From Ruminococcus sp. UBA946 (lineage in GTDB: Bacteria; Bacillota; Clostridia; Oscillospirales; Ruminococcaceae), in the NCBI GenBank assembly GCA_002293295.1, contig DBCY01000038.1, forward strand, positions 10,846-20,388: 9,543 bases of DNA, read 5' to 3'. Positions within the stretch are counted from its first letter, which is position 1, and each line of letters begins with the position of its first letter. The notes below the pieces were generated by a model. That model was not told the origin of the DNA, ran no database searches, and worked only from the letters and a program-made list of their open reading frames with translations. This document shows positions 1 to 7,098 of this stretch, piece by piece. A program made the position numbers and the translations under genes.

Positions 1-2
1 GT

Positions 3-221
3 TCATTAATAGGAGAAGCACCCCCGCTTTGGATTTATCTCACAAATTTAAATACGGATAATCTTTCATGGTTAAGAAACGGCAGATTAGAAATATTCGG
101 GAGTGAAAGTATTGCATATTATTATCCTGATGGTAGGTTTTCATCCGCATACATAAACAATTTTTCAAATTATAATGACATACCCAAAAACGATATATGG
201 CTGTATATGCGTTCAACATGA
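3..221 (+). CDS. Unrecognised protein, C-terminal fragment (runs off left edge)
   Basis: This frame is open from the left edge to a TGA at 219-221 and gives 72 residues with no internal start before a late Met, so any real gene begins outside the window. The fragment is rich in aromatic residues (four Trp, several Tyr) and has polar turns such as LNTDNLSW and NGRLEIFG followed by YYYPDGRFSSAYINN. That could be beta-structured, but I recognise no family. It lacks the C-terminal features of an ABC ATPase, so it does not look like the missing partner of the permease that follows 91 bases later. The alternative is a chance open frame in AT-rich DNA. The protein-like composition makes a real gene end somewhat more likely. 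Confidence 0.45.
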   Translation, partial: SLIGEAPPLWIYLTNLNTDNLSWLRNGRLEIFGSESIAYYYPDGRFSSAYINNFSNYNDIPKNDIWLYMRST

Positions 222-312
222 CAACCAACTAAATTCATCAATTTGTTTATGTATTATGATAAAAGTTAACCGATATTGTAAAAGCATAATAATATATGAA
301 AGGAAGATTTTT

Positions 313-1680
313 ATGAAATTCGGCAATCTGTTAAAAAAGGAACTAAGCGAGCTTTTCACAAAACAGGCAATTATCAGTATGGTTTTCACCATGGCAATTT
401 TAATTTTTATGGGACAGTTCGTGGGGACGGCAATGGAGGAAACATTTAATACATCCACAATTAATATCAGCAATATGGATAATACGGAATTTACAAAAAC
501 GGTACTGAACAAAATAGAGGAAGACGAATCGCTGACTATAAATTATGTTGATATTACAAGCGAGGATTATGCCGCCGAGCTTGAAAGGCTTGACATTAAA
601 AACCTTGTAATAATTCCCGAGGGATATGCCGACAGTATACTTGTTGAAAAAAAGCCCGCGATGATTAAGTTTGTCAGCGCATTGAATCTGGGAGGATTTA
701 TGTCTTCACTGGACGGCGTCGCTTCAAGCGAAATGATAGGTCATATCGAAAACGCTTCGACTAACGAAATCCTGCTACAGGAATACGGGATTTCATATGA
801 GGATATCGAAAGAATAAAATCGCCAGCCACATCCGTGGAATATACCACAAACAACGGGAAAACCGCTCAGATTGCGTCGTCCTCGATGACAGGAATGCTG
901 ATGATGCAGTCGTTTATAGCTCCTATGGTTATTTTCATACTTCTTTTAATGGCGGCGCAGATGATTATGACGGCTATTTCCACTGAAAAAATCGATAAAA
1001 CCCTGGAAACGCTTCTTTCGACGCCCGTATCGAGGATGAGTGTGCTTGGTGCGAAGATGGTTGCCGCCGTTCTGGCTGCCCTTGCAAATGCCGGATTTAT
1101 GATGATTGGTTTTATATTCTATATGCAGGGTATGCTGGGCAGCGCAATGGACCAGATTAATACCGCCGTTGATACTGCGGGTCTGGCGGAAATTGCCGGG
1201 GAAATGAACGTAAGCAGTCTGGGCGACGCAATGGTTACACTGGGAGTAACACTTTCTCCGCTGAGCTATGTTTTATTCGGTCTGCAGTTGTTTTTCACAA
1301 TAGCTATAGGACTTTCCGCCGCGCTTATTCTCGGAGCCATGGCAACCGACATAAAATCAATCCAGACTCTTATTATGCCGATTATGATAGCGGTAATGCT
1401 GCCCTGGGTCGTTACGATGTTTACAGATGTCAACAGTCTGCCGGCTTTATTCAGAACGGTATTATACCTAATACCGTTTACGCACACTTATATGGCTTTG
1501 AATAATCTTATGAACGGTGAGATGTTGATTTTCTGGGCAGGATTTGTCTATCAGATTATTTTCCTGCTTGTATGCATGTATCTTGCAATTAAAATATTTA
1601 CCACGGATAAACTGTTTACTATGTCCTTCAATATAGGAAAGAAAAACCAAAACAGGAAAACCCTTGCCAAGAAAGCGTAG
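313..1680 (+). CDS. ABC-2 type transporter permease (NatB/YhaP-like)
   Basis: Integral membrane subunit (455 aa) of an ABC exporter; the substrate is unknown (NatB relatives act in Na+ export, others export drugs or peptides). The topology fits the ABC-2 family: one helix at about residues 20-41, a large extracytoplasmic domain at about 42-197, then helices near 198-222, 245-272, 318-343, 350-371 and 405-428. Directly after the second helix comes EKIDKTLETLLSTPVSR (residues 225-241), the cytoplasmic coupling motif typical of this family. The start at 313 has AAAGGAAG at 299-306, six bases upstream. Longer in-frame starts back to 175 would add a Cys-rich, non-membrane leader with no ribosome site and would overlap the upstream fragment. 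No ATP-binding subunit lies on either side, so the partner is either encoded elsewhere or further left. The C-terminus is basic and cytosolic. Confidence 0.88.
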   Translation: MKFGNLLKKELSELFTKQAIISMVFTMAILIFMGQFVGTAMEETFNTSTINISNMDNTEFTKTVLNKIEEDESLTINYVDITSEDYAAELERLDIKNLVIIPEGYADSILVEKKPAMIKFVSALNLGGFMSSLDGVASSEMIGHIENASTNEILLQEYGISYEDIERIKSPATSVEYTTNNGKTAQIASSSMTGMLMMQSFIAPMVIFILLLMAAQMIMTAISTEKIDKTLETLLSTPVSRMSVLGAKMVAAVLAALANAGFMMIGFIFYMQGMLGSAMDQINTAVDTAGLAEIAGEMNVSSLGDAMVTLGVTLSPLSYVLFGLQLFFTIAIGLSAALILGAMATDIKSIQTLIMPIMIAVMLPWVVTMFTDVNSLPALFRTVLYLIPFTHTYMALNNLMNGEMLIFWAGFVYQIIFLLVCMYLAIKIFTTDKLFTMSFNIGKKNQNRKTLAKKA

Positions 1681-1688
1681 CACCCCTT

Positions 1689-1829
1689 ATTCCTTGCTCC
1701 TTCTTCCTTACTCCTCATTTAGTAGTTAGAGAATAGTATCTGGCAGCTAGTTATCGGGAAAGGGTTCATTCCTTACTCCTAATTCTTCAGTTTCGGACAA
1801 AAATCTGGGAACTGGCTTCTGGGAACCGG
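1689..1829. repeat. Short degenerate direct repeats in spacer
   Basis: Two kinds of short repeat fill the spacer after the permease gene. A pyrimidine-rich unit, TTCCTTACTCCT, occurs exactly at 1704-1715 and 1769-1780, with a variant ATTCCTTGCTCC at 1689-1700. A second unit, TCTGGGAACTGG at 1804-1815, recurs as TCTGGGAACCGG at 1818-1829, 14 bases later. All frames here are interrupted or low in protein character. This resembles the decaying low-complexity intergenic repeats seen in some bacterial genomes; a function is not evident. Confidence 0.55.
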
Positions 1830-1852
1830 AATCTTATTGTAAAGGGCTGATA

Positions 1853-2146
1853 ATTATAAAACGCCGTGAAAACAAGTTTCAGCAGAAAACGAAGCCGTCA
1901 AGGATTTTAAGATTCTTAAGCTCTTCTTTAATTCTGATATGCGTTTTATTCTGGGTATTCTCAAAAAGAATAGGTCTGGAATTACCGGATTTGCTTATAA
2001 TGACGGGTGTTGTTATACTAATCGCCGACCTTGCCTATCTTAACAATAAAAAGAGCAGGAAAAATTCCGTAAGCGATTCTCACCTTGATAAAAACAGGGA
2101 TAAAATCGGGAAGGGCGATTATAACAGCGATATTTATTTTAAGTAG
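1853..2146 (+). CDS. Small two-helix membrane protein without a standard start codon
   Basis: A frame ending at TAG 2144-2146 encodes about 97 residues with clear membrane-protein layout. It has a basic N-terminus (IIKRRENKFQQKTKPSR), a first helix (SSSLILICVLFWVFS), a short loop with KRIGLELPD, a second helix (LLIMTGVVILIADLAYL), then a basic, polar tail ending NSDIYFK. The upstream frame has no ATG, GTG or TTG between the stop at 1748-1750 and the basic segment. An SD-like AAAGGG at 1841-1846 lies six bases before an ATT at 1853 and three before an ATA at 1850. The first ordinary starts are TTG at 1991 and ATG at 2000, which would remove the first helix. It is either a gene using a rare ATT start or one whose ATG was recently lost. 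I do not recognise the family. The exact 5' end is uncertain. Confidence 0.55.
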   Translation: MIKRRENKFQQKTKPSRILRFLSSSLILICVLFWVFSKRIGLELPDLLIMTGVVILIADLAYLNNKKSRKNSVSDSHLDKNRDKIGKGDYNSDIYFK

Positions 2147-2167
2147 TAAATTGTTTACAGAATTAAG

Positions 2168-2201
2168 CAGGGGGTTTTATCTTAATGGATAAAACCCCCT
2201 G
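2168..2201. terminator. Perfect 14-bp inverted repeat, possible terminator
   Basis: The arms CAGGGGGTTTTATC (2168-2181) and GATAAAACCCCCTG (2188-2201) pair perfectly around a six-base loop, TTAATG. The hairpin sits 21 bases after the small membrane protein stop and 78 bases before the lipoprotein start, the right place to end the upstream transcript. It lacks the run of T expected after an intrinsic terminator on either strand, so it may instead stabilise an RNA 3' end or be a protein-binding palindrome. Confidence 0.6.
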
Positions 2202-2279
2202 ATAGGAATGGTTGTAATTATAAAATAAAAAACGGAGTAACAATTCAGTTATATAAGGTTTTGTAATAAGGATGATTTT

Positions 2280-3803
2280 ATGAATAATATTAAAGTATTT
2301 ATAATACTTTCAGTATTCCTCCTTGCTTCCTGCAATGCAAATCCGAAAGAAATGTCCGGTGATGAGGAAGGAACGGGAGTATCCTCGGTTATAACGGATA
2401 AAACAGAAGCTTTTATAAAACCGGCTCCTGCTGAAACAACATCATCCGTTCCTGTTATAACAGCTGTAAAACCAGCAACTGCTGAACCGGATATTACTAT
2501 CGAACCTGCGAGAATCACATATCCAACAGTAGACGCAGCGGCGGACGCAGCTATTTCCGTCGGCGGGAGCGTTAATGGAGACAGTTTTTTTTCATATGCC
2601 TATGAAATAATCGGGCAGGAAGAAAATGGTCAGGGCATTACGGTTTATATGCTGATAACGCAAGGTGAATATACCTGGTTTGCGGGCGGTGTCTGCGAGG
2701 TTTCGGGAACAGAACCGCAGGCGGCTGTATTAGAGCTTTCCGCTATAGACGGTGAATACTGCATTGACGAATTTATTGAATTTGATGATTATAAACTATA
2801 CGGGGAATATATTAACGTGAATGATGGCGACTCTCCCGCTTTTCCGATGACTGTCAATGAGGTCAGAAGATATAAAACCGATATAACAATGCAAAAAAAA
2901 GCAAAGGCTGGGGAGTATTTCAGCGGTTACGATTACAACCCTCCGGCTGTTGACGACCCCCGAGGGTTAATAAAAAGTGTTAAACGCATAGACCTTTCAT
3001 TACCTGAAAACAGCGTTTATCAGGCTAACATAGACATTATTTCATCCGAATCAGGTTATTATCCCGGAAATATTATACCTATAGGTGAAAATTATATTTT
3101 ATCGGAGAATTACTGTATTTATTATATAGATGGAAAAACAAAAGAAAAACGTATTCTTTTAGAGGGATACGGTGCAGATAAACCTTATACCTTAAACGAA
3201 AACAGCCCCGGAATTATAAATCTAAGGTTCGGTTCTGATAATATAAAGCTTGTAAACCTTGCCGGTCTCCATTATTCTTATCATTTACGAGAAGTTATTG
3301 ACAGCAGCCGATTTATCTACGGCGTAGGCGGCTGGGAATGGTCGGAGGGAAGCGGGCTTTTTGACATAAGTAAAAACCAGAACATTCCGTTTGTATATGA
3401 AGGCGAGAAGTATGACGTTTACGGTCATAACGAGGATAAGATTTACTGCGTCAAGGTCAACCAAGGCTGGTATACAGGGTGGGTTGACGACCTTGACGTT
3501 CTTGAAGTGGACCTTGACGACTACAGCGTAAAATTAAATCCGGTTGCTCTGCCTGAATTAAAGGATGAAATCAGCGAGCACTTTATCTACTCTGAGGATT
3601 TCAGTTTTCTTGCCGTACCTACTAATAATTCCGTTTATATATACGGTGTTGATAACGGCGAAGTACCCGCTGTAATCAGTTTCAGCGATGATATACTGGG
3701 TTATGAATATTATCCGGAAGATGATAAATTATATTTTGTTTCGGATAAAACAATTTACATAATAACAGCTTATAATGTGATGTTTGAGGTTTTATTGAAT
3801 TGA
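2280..3803 (+). CDS. Lipoprotein of unknown function, possible beta-propeller C-terminal part
   Basis: A 507-residue secreted lipoprotein. The N-terminus is a short signal peptide with a lipobox, LASC, and the lipidated Cys at residue 18, so the mature protein should be anchored to the outer face of the cytoplasmic membrane. Residues about 38-80 form a Thr/Pro/Ala-rich linker, typical of a spacer that holds a domain off the membrane. Residues about 85-210 form an acidic, mixed domain. From about 235 to the end there are repeated aromatic beta-strand-like segments (IYYIDGKTKEKRILL, KIYCVKV, SVYIYGVDNG, KLYFVSD, IYIITAY), suggesting WD/TolB-like propeller blades; this is only a pattern-based guess. 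The start is supported by AAGGATG about six bases upstream. No enzyme motif is visible. It appears to be a single gene, with inverted repeats or promoters on both sides. Confidence 0.8.
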   Translation: MNNIKVFIILSVFLLASCNANPKEMSGDEEGTGVSSVITDKTEAFIKPAPAETTSSVPVITAVKPATAEPDITIEPARITYPTVDAAADAAISVGGSVNGDSFFSYAYEIIGQEENGQGITVYMLITQGEYTWFAGGVCEVSGTEPQAAVLELSAIDGEYCIDEFIEFDDYKLYGEYINVNDGDSPAFPMTVNEVRRYKTDITMQKKAKAGEYFSGYDYNPPAVDDPRGLIKSVKRIDLSLPENSVYQANIDIISSESGYYPGNIIPIGENYILSENYCIYYIDGKTKEKRILLEGYGADKPYTLNENSPGIINLRFGSDNIKLVNLAGLHYSYHLREVIDSSRFIYGVGGWEWSEGSGLFDISKNQNIPFVYEGEKYDVYGHNEDKIYCVKVNQGWYTGWVDDLDVLEVDLDDYSVKLNPVALPELKDEISEHFIYSEDFSFLAVPTNNSVYIYGVDNGEVPAVISFSDDILGYEYYPEDDKLYFVSDKTIYIITAYNVMFEVLLN

Positions 3804-3889
3804 CATACGGTTAATTTTAACAATTATCAGAAATCATTTATATAAATAAAACTATAAACGTTTGAAATTGTGAATTTTTTATAATCCGC

Positions 3890-3918
3890 TTGAAATGTTA
3901 AATGGGAAATGTTACAAT
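3890..3918 (+). promoter_or_regulatory. Sigma-A promoter of the GH94 gene
   Basis: TTGAAA at 3890-3895 and TACAAT at 3913-3918 are separated by exactly 17 bases, a near-consensus housekeeping promoter. The predicted transcription start is about 3925, giving a leader of about 80 bases before the phosphorylase gene. No obvious operator palindrome overlaps it. Confidence 0.72.
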
Positions 3919-3929
3919 AAATATATTAT

Positions 3930-3960
3930 GTAAAAAGGGAAGTTAAATTACTCTTTTTAC
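3930..3960 (+). promoter_or_regulatory. Stem-loop at the 5' end of the GH94 mRNA
   Basis: GTAAAAAGGG (3930-3939) pairs with CTCTTTTTAC (3951-3960) in a 10-bp stem with one G-U pair and an 11-base loop. It begins about five bases after the predicted transcription start, where 5' hairpins often protect mRNA from decay. No T-run follows it, so it does not look like an attenuator, and it leaves the ribosome site at 3991-3995 free. Confidence 0.5.
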
Positions 3961-4003
3961 TTGTATGGATTAAAATAATCAGTGTTAATGAGGAGTGTAT
4001 TAA

Positions 4004-6400
4004 ATGAATTACGGACATTTCGAGCTTGAAAAGAAGGAATATGTTATTACCAGACCCGATACCCCGGCGCCCTGGGCAAACTATCTGGGTTCGCCCGAAT
4101 ACGGAGCGATGATTTCAAATAACGCAGCGGGCTACAGCTTTGTGAAGTCGGGGGCAAACGGACGGCTTCTGCGCTACAGGTTCAACACCAACCTTTCATT
4201 ACCCGGCAGGTACATTTATATAAGGGATAACGAAACAGCCGATTACTGGTCGGCTTCCTGGCAGCCTGTCGCCAAGCCGCTTGGCAAATATAAGAGCGAA
4301 TGCCGCCACGGTACCGCTTATACCGTGATTTCAGCCGAATATGAGGGTATTAAGTCAGAGGTTACATATTATGTTCCCCTCGGCAAGACTTATGAGGTAT
4401 GGAGCGCTAAAATAACAAACAAATCGGGTAAAAGCAGGAAGCTTTCAGTATACGGCTTCTGCGAGTTCACATGCGATAACAACTACGAGCAGGACCAGGT
4501 TAATTTACAGTACACCCAGTTTATTACCAGGACAACCTTTGAGGGGAACAAAATACTTCAGCATATAAACGAAAACAGCGGTAAAAACGAACAAGGCACG
4601 AATAACAAAGAGCGTTTTTTCGGTCTCGCAACCGCTGAAATAAACGCTTACAACGGTTCTCTTGATAATTTTATAGGAAGATACCGCGACTTTTCCAACC
4701 CTGCAGCCGTCGAAAGCGGAAAATGCGACAATGTAATGAACTATAACACCAACTCATGCGGCGCTTTGCAGTCGGATATCGAACTTTCAGACGGGGAAAC
4801 AAAAGAATTCATTTATATAGTAGGTCAGAGGAACAACGCCGAAGCCAACAAGATTATTGACGAATATAAAACCCCGGGTATTGTTGAAAAGGAAATCGAA
4901 GAGCTTAAAGGCTACTGGCACGGCAAGCTTTCCTCCTTCCAGATTAACACTCCTAACGACGCTTTCAATAATATGATTAATGTCTGGAATGCATACCAGT
5001 GTTTTATTACGTTTATATGGTCAAGAGCGGCTTCCTTCATTTACTGCGGCCTGCGCAACGGCTACGGTTACCGCGATACCGTTCAGGATATTCAGGGAAT
5101 TATCCACCTTGACCCTGAAATGGCAGCCGATAAAATCCGGTTTATGCTTTCGGCGCAGGTTGACAACGGCGGAGGGCTTCCCCTTGTCAAGTTCGACCAC
5201 AAACCCGGCAAGGAGGATACTCCCGAAGACGCTTCCTATGTGCGTTCAACAGGACATCCGTCCTACCGCGCCGACGATGCTTTATGGCTTTTCCCGACGA
5301 TTGTCAAGTATATAGGAGAAAGCGGAAACAAGGCGTTCCTTGACGAGTTCATTGTTTATGCCAACGGAGGCGAGGACAGCGTTTACGAACATTTGAAGAG
5401 AGCAATCAGATTTTCCATGGAAAGACTTGGCGACCATAATATGCCCGCCGGTCTTCATGCCGACTGGAACGACTGTCTGCGTATGGGCAAAAAGGGCGAG
5501 TCCACATTCGTTGCATTCCAGCTTTATTACGCTATGTCCGTTATTAAGGGCTATGCTGAGGATAAAAATGATACTGAGTATGTAAAATATATAGACGATG
5601 TTCAGGCGAAGCTAGGAAAAGCCCTTTCAGAATGCTGGGACGAGGACAGATGGATAAGGGGTATACGCGAGGACGGCGTCGTAGTAGGCGCGAAGAAAGA
5701 CCCCGAAGCCAGTATGTGGCTGAATCCGCAGAGCTGGGGCGTTATTTCCGGATTTTCAAATACAGAGCAGGCTGAAAAATCAATGCAGTCTGTATTTGAA
5801 ATACTCAATACCCCGTATGGAGTTAAGCTTCTTGAGCCGCCGTATGTTAAGCATTACTTCGACGGCGCCTTAATGCATATATTCAATCCCGACACAAAGG
5901 AAAACGGCGGTATTTTCTCGCAGTCTCAGGGCTGGGCTATCCTTGCCGAATCGCTTCTCGGCCACGGCGACAGGGCGTTTGAATACTTCCTTGAATCCTC
6001 TCCGGCGGCTATGAACGACAATGCCGACGTACGTATTATAGAACCTTATGCCCACGGTCAGTTTACCGAGTCAAAACGTTCGCCTTTTGAGGGACGTTCC
6101 CATGTTCACTGGCTTACCGGGACCGCTTCAACCGTTATGGTGGGATGCGTGGAGGGAATACTCGGTATGCGCCCCAACGCAGACGGGCTTGTTATAAATC
6201 CGTCTATTCCGTCCGAGTGGGAATCCTACACCGTTGATAAAACCTTCCGCGGAAAGAAGCTTAATATGAAATTCTGTAACCCCCGCCATGCGCAAAGCGG
6301 CGTTACGGAGCTGATTTTAAACGGCGAAAAGCTTGAGGGTAACTTTATTCCCGCGGCAAGACTGAAGGATATCAACGAAATATCTGTTACAATAGGTTAA
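4004..6400 (+). CDS. GH94 family disaccharide phosphorylase (cellobiose/cellobionate/chitobiose phosphorylase-like)
   Basis: A 798-residue cytosolic inverting phosphorylase. GH94 enzymes split a beta-linked disaccharide with phosphate, giving a sugar 1-phosphate plus a free sugar. The N-terminal beta-sandwich starts with the family signature YVITRPDTPAPWANYLG, and the (alpha/alpha)6 catalytic domain follows. Recognisable elements are GYRDTVQD (R357, D358, Q361, D362) of the sugar-binding site, ADWNDC with the expected general acid Asp490 (position-matched to Asp490/Asp492 of known members), and HVHWLTGTAS (700-709), the phosphate-site loop. Length matches the roughly 800-residue family. The acceptor region, with LSAQVDNGGGLP and SYRADDALWLFP, differs from classical cellobiose phosphorylases (SNFNDDPLWLI) and from Vibrio chitobiose phosphorylase (DTCSDDHLWLIP), so the natural substrate is open; cellobionate is one candidate. 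The start has AGGAG at 3991-3995, eight bases upstream. The gene stands alone between its own promoter and terminator. Confidence 0.93.
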   Translation: MNYGHFELEKKEYVITRPDTPAPWANYLGSPEYGAMISNNAAGYSFVKSGANGRLLRYRFNTNLSLPGRYIYIRDNETADYWSASWQPVAKPLGKYKSECRHGTAYTVISAEYEGIKSEVTYYVPLGKTYEVWSAKITNKSGKSRKLSVYGFCEFTCDNNYEQDQVNLQYTQFITRTTFEGNKILQHINENSGKNEQGTNNKERFFGLATAEINAYNGSLDNFIGRYRDFSNPAAVESGKCDNVMNYNTNSCGALQSDIELSDGETKEFIYIVGQRNNAEANKIIDEYKTPGIVEKEIEELKGYWHGKLSSFQINTPNDAFNNMINVWNAYQCFITFIWSRAASFIYCGLRNGYGYRDTVQDIQGIIHLDPEMAADKIRFMLSAQVDNGGGLPLVKFDHKPGKEDTPEDASYVRSTGHPSYRADDALWLFPTIVKYIGESGNKAFLDEFIVYANGGEDSVYEHLKRAIRFSMERLGDHNMPAGLHADWNDCLRMGKKGESTFVAFQLYYAMSVIKGYAEDKNDTEYVKYIDDVQAKLGKALSECWDEDRWIRGIREDGVVVGAKKDPEASMWLNPQSWGVISGFSNTEQAEKSMQSVFEILNTPYGVKLLEPPYVKHYFDGALMHIFNPDTKENGGIFSQSQGWAILAESLLGHGDRAFEYFLESSPAAMNDNADVRIIEPYAHGQFTESKRSPFEGRSHVHWLTGTASTVMVGCVEGILGMRPNADGLVINPSIPSEWESYTVDKTFRGKKLNMKFCNPRHAQSGVTELILNGEKLEGNFIPAARLKDINEISVTIG

Positions 6401-6404
6401 TTTT

Positions 6405-6440
6405 AAGGGACTGCCGAGAAATTACGGCAGTCCCTTTTAT
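6405..6440 (+). terminator. Intrinsic terminator of the GH94 gene
   Basis: AAGGGACTGCCG (6405-6416) and CGGCAGTCCCTT (6425-6436) form a perfect 12-bp stem with an eight-base loop, followed by TTAT and a further T-rich stretch. It starts four bases after the phosphorylase stop codon, so it ends that transcript before the tRNA promoter. Confidence 0.92.
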
Positions 6441-6462
6441 AATGTATTTTTTACATAAATGC

Positions 6463-6491
6463 TTGACATAAATTTTGGTATGTGATATAAT
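6463..6491 (+). promoter_or_regulatory. Consensus sigma-A promoter of the tRNA-Arg gene
   Basis: TTGACA (6463-6468), a 17-base spacer and TATAAT (6486-6491) match the consensus at every position. A TGA directly before the -10 box adds an extended -10 element. The predicted start is near 6498, about 14 bases before the mature tRNA 5' end. This is the strength expected of a stable-RNA promoter. Confidence 0.92.
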
Positions 6492-6511
6492 TATATTCGT
6501 TGATAAAATGT

Positions 6512-6588
6512 GCGCTGTTAGCTCAGCTGGATAGAGTGACTGGCTACGAACCAGTAGGTCGGGGGTTCGAATCCCTTACAGCGTGCCA
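6512..6588 (+). tRNA. tRNA-Arg (anticodon ACG)
   Basis: The 77-base sequence folds as a standard cloverleaf: acceptor GCGCTGT with ACAGCGT, D-arm GCTC/GAGT around AGCTGGATA, anticodon stem ACTGG/CCAGT with loop CTACGAA (anticodon ACG at 6546-6548), variable loop AGGTC, T-arm GGGGG/CCCTT with loop TTCGAAT, then G and an encoded CCA. The A at position 34 would be edited to inosine to read CGU, CGC and CGA. Four stem positions are G-U pairs (1-72, 10-25, 49-65, 50-64), more than usual, but all arms close. It is transcribed alone from its own promoter. Confidence 0.96.
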
Positions 6589-6656
6589 AAATATTAATTT
6601 CCGAACCCTCAGTATTTTAACAGACGGGTTGTTTGGAATATAATGCTTTTTTCGCA

Positions 6657-6684
6657 TCCGGAAACAGACTTGTTTGTTTCCGGG
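6657..6684. terminator. Hairpin between the tRNA and the convergent operon
   Basis: CCGGAAACA (6658-6666) pairs perfectly with TGTTTCCGG (6675-6683) around an eight-base loop, with a possible extra T-G pair outside. It lies between the tRNA gene and the oppositely oriented DUF421-DUF4363 operon, where a bidirectional terminator would be expected. Neither side carries a clean T-run (GAACAATTATATAA follows on the plus strand), so terminator function is only probable. Confidence 0.5.
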
Positions 6685-6705
6685 AACAATTATATAAAAT
6701 GTCTA

Positions 6706-6723
6706 ATTGTTCAGTACGCATTA
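6706..6723 (+). repeat. 18-bp direct repeat, left copy
   Basis: ATTGTTCAGTACGCATTA is identical to the sequence at 7802-7819. Similarity continues imperfectly to about 6737, roughly 27 of 32 bases in total. The copy overlaps the stop codon of the DUF4363 gene and marks the downstream boundary of the minus-strand operon. Confidence 0.85.
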
Positions 6724-7098
6724 CATAATATTATACCACGTCGGAAATTCGGCTTGGTACATTAATTCGATTTGATGGCATATACTTTCAATTTCCGCAT
6801 TCAGCTCTTCGTTTTTATCATTCAGGTACGGTTTTATTTTAGCCACCGACATATTTATATTCTGTATTTTATTATCATGAACAAGCACGCTCATTTTCCG
6901 TTCATAATCGTACCAGTCCTTGTCAAAGCTTTTCGCCAGGCTCAAAGCTTTGTCGTAATCATTTGAATTGTAATAATACAGTATTTCATTTAACAGGTTT
7001 ATCAGCCTGTTATTTTTTTCTTTCAAAATAAATATTCCCGATGCCGAGTAACAAACTATAATAACTAAAATTGCTAATGATAAAACAAACCTTTTCAT
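6721..7098 (-). CDS. DUF4363 family protein
   Basis: A 125-residue protein with one N-terminal membrane segment (about residues 5-25, preceded by MKR) and a soluble, mostly helical remainder of the DUF4363 type: LINLLNEI, a KALSLAKSFDKDWYDYERKM stretch and IELMYQAEF near the end. DUF4363 proteins are small clostridial proteins of unknown function, usually encoded directly after a DUF421 gene, as here. Start and upstream stop share one base (TAATG at 7100-7096 on the minus strand), and AAAGGAAG lies just upstream, so translation should be coupled. The N-terminal helix together with the helical domain suggests it sits in the membrane beside the DUF421 protein. The stop codon lies inside the 18-bp direct repeat. 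Confidence 0.85.
   Translation of the reverse strand: MKRFVLSLAILVIIVCYSASGIFILKEKNNRLINLLNEILYYYNSNDYDKALSLAKSFDKDWYDYERKMSVLVHDNKIQNINMSVAKIKPYLNDKNEELNAEIESICHQIELMYQAEFPTWYNIM

Noticed and set aside
175..312. N-terminal extension of the permease reading frame from ATG 175
   Set aside because: It has no ribosome site, an atypical Cys-rich translation and overlaps the upstream fragment; ATG 313 has a strong AAAGGAAG at good spacing and begins a normal family N-terminus.
3862..3885. TTGAAA ... TATAAT as a promoter upstream of the GH94 gene
   Set aside because: The boxes are only 12 bases apart, too close for sigma-A; the pair at 3890-3918 has the right 17-base spacing.
4980..5315. 111-codon open frame inside the GH94 gene
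   Set aside because: It lies in another frame of a highly conserved catalytic region and its translation shows no protein family features.
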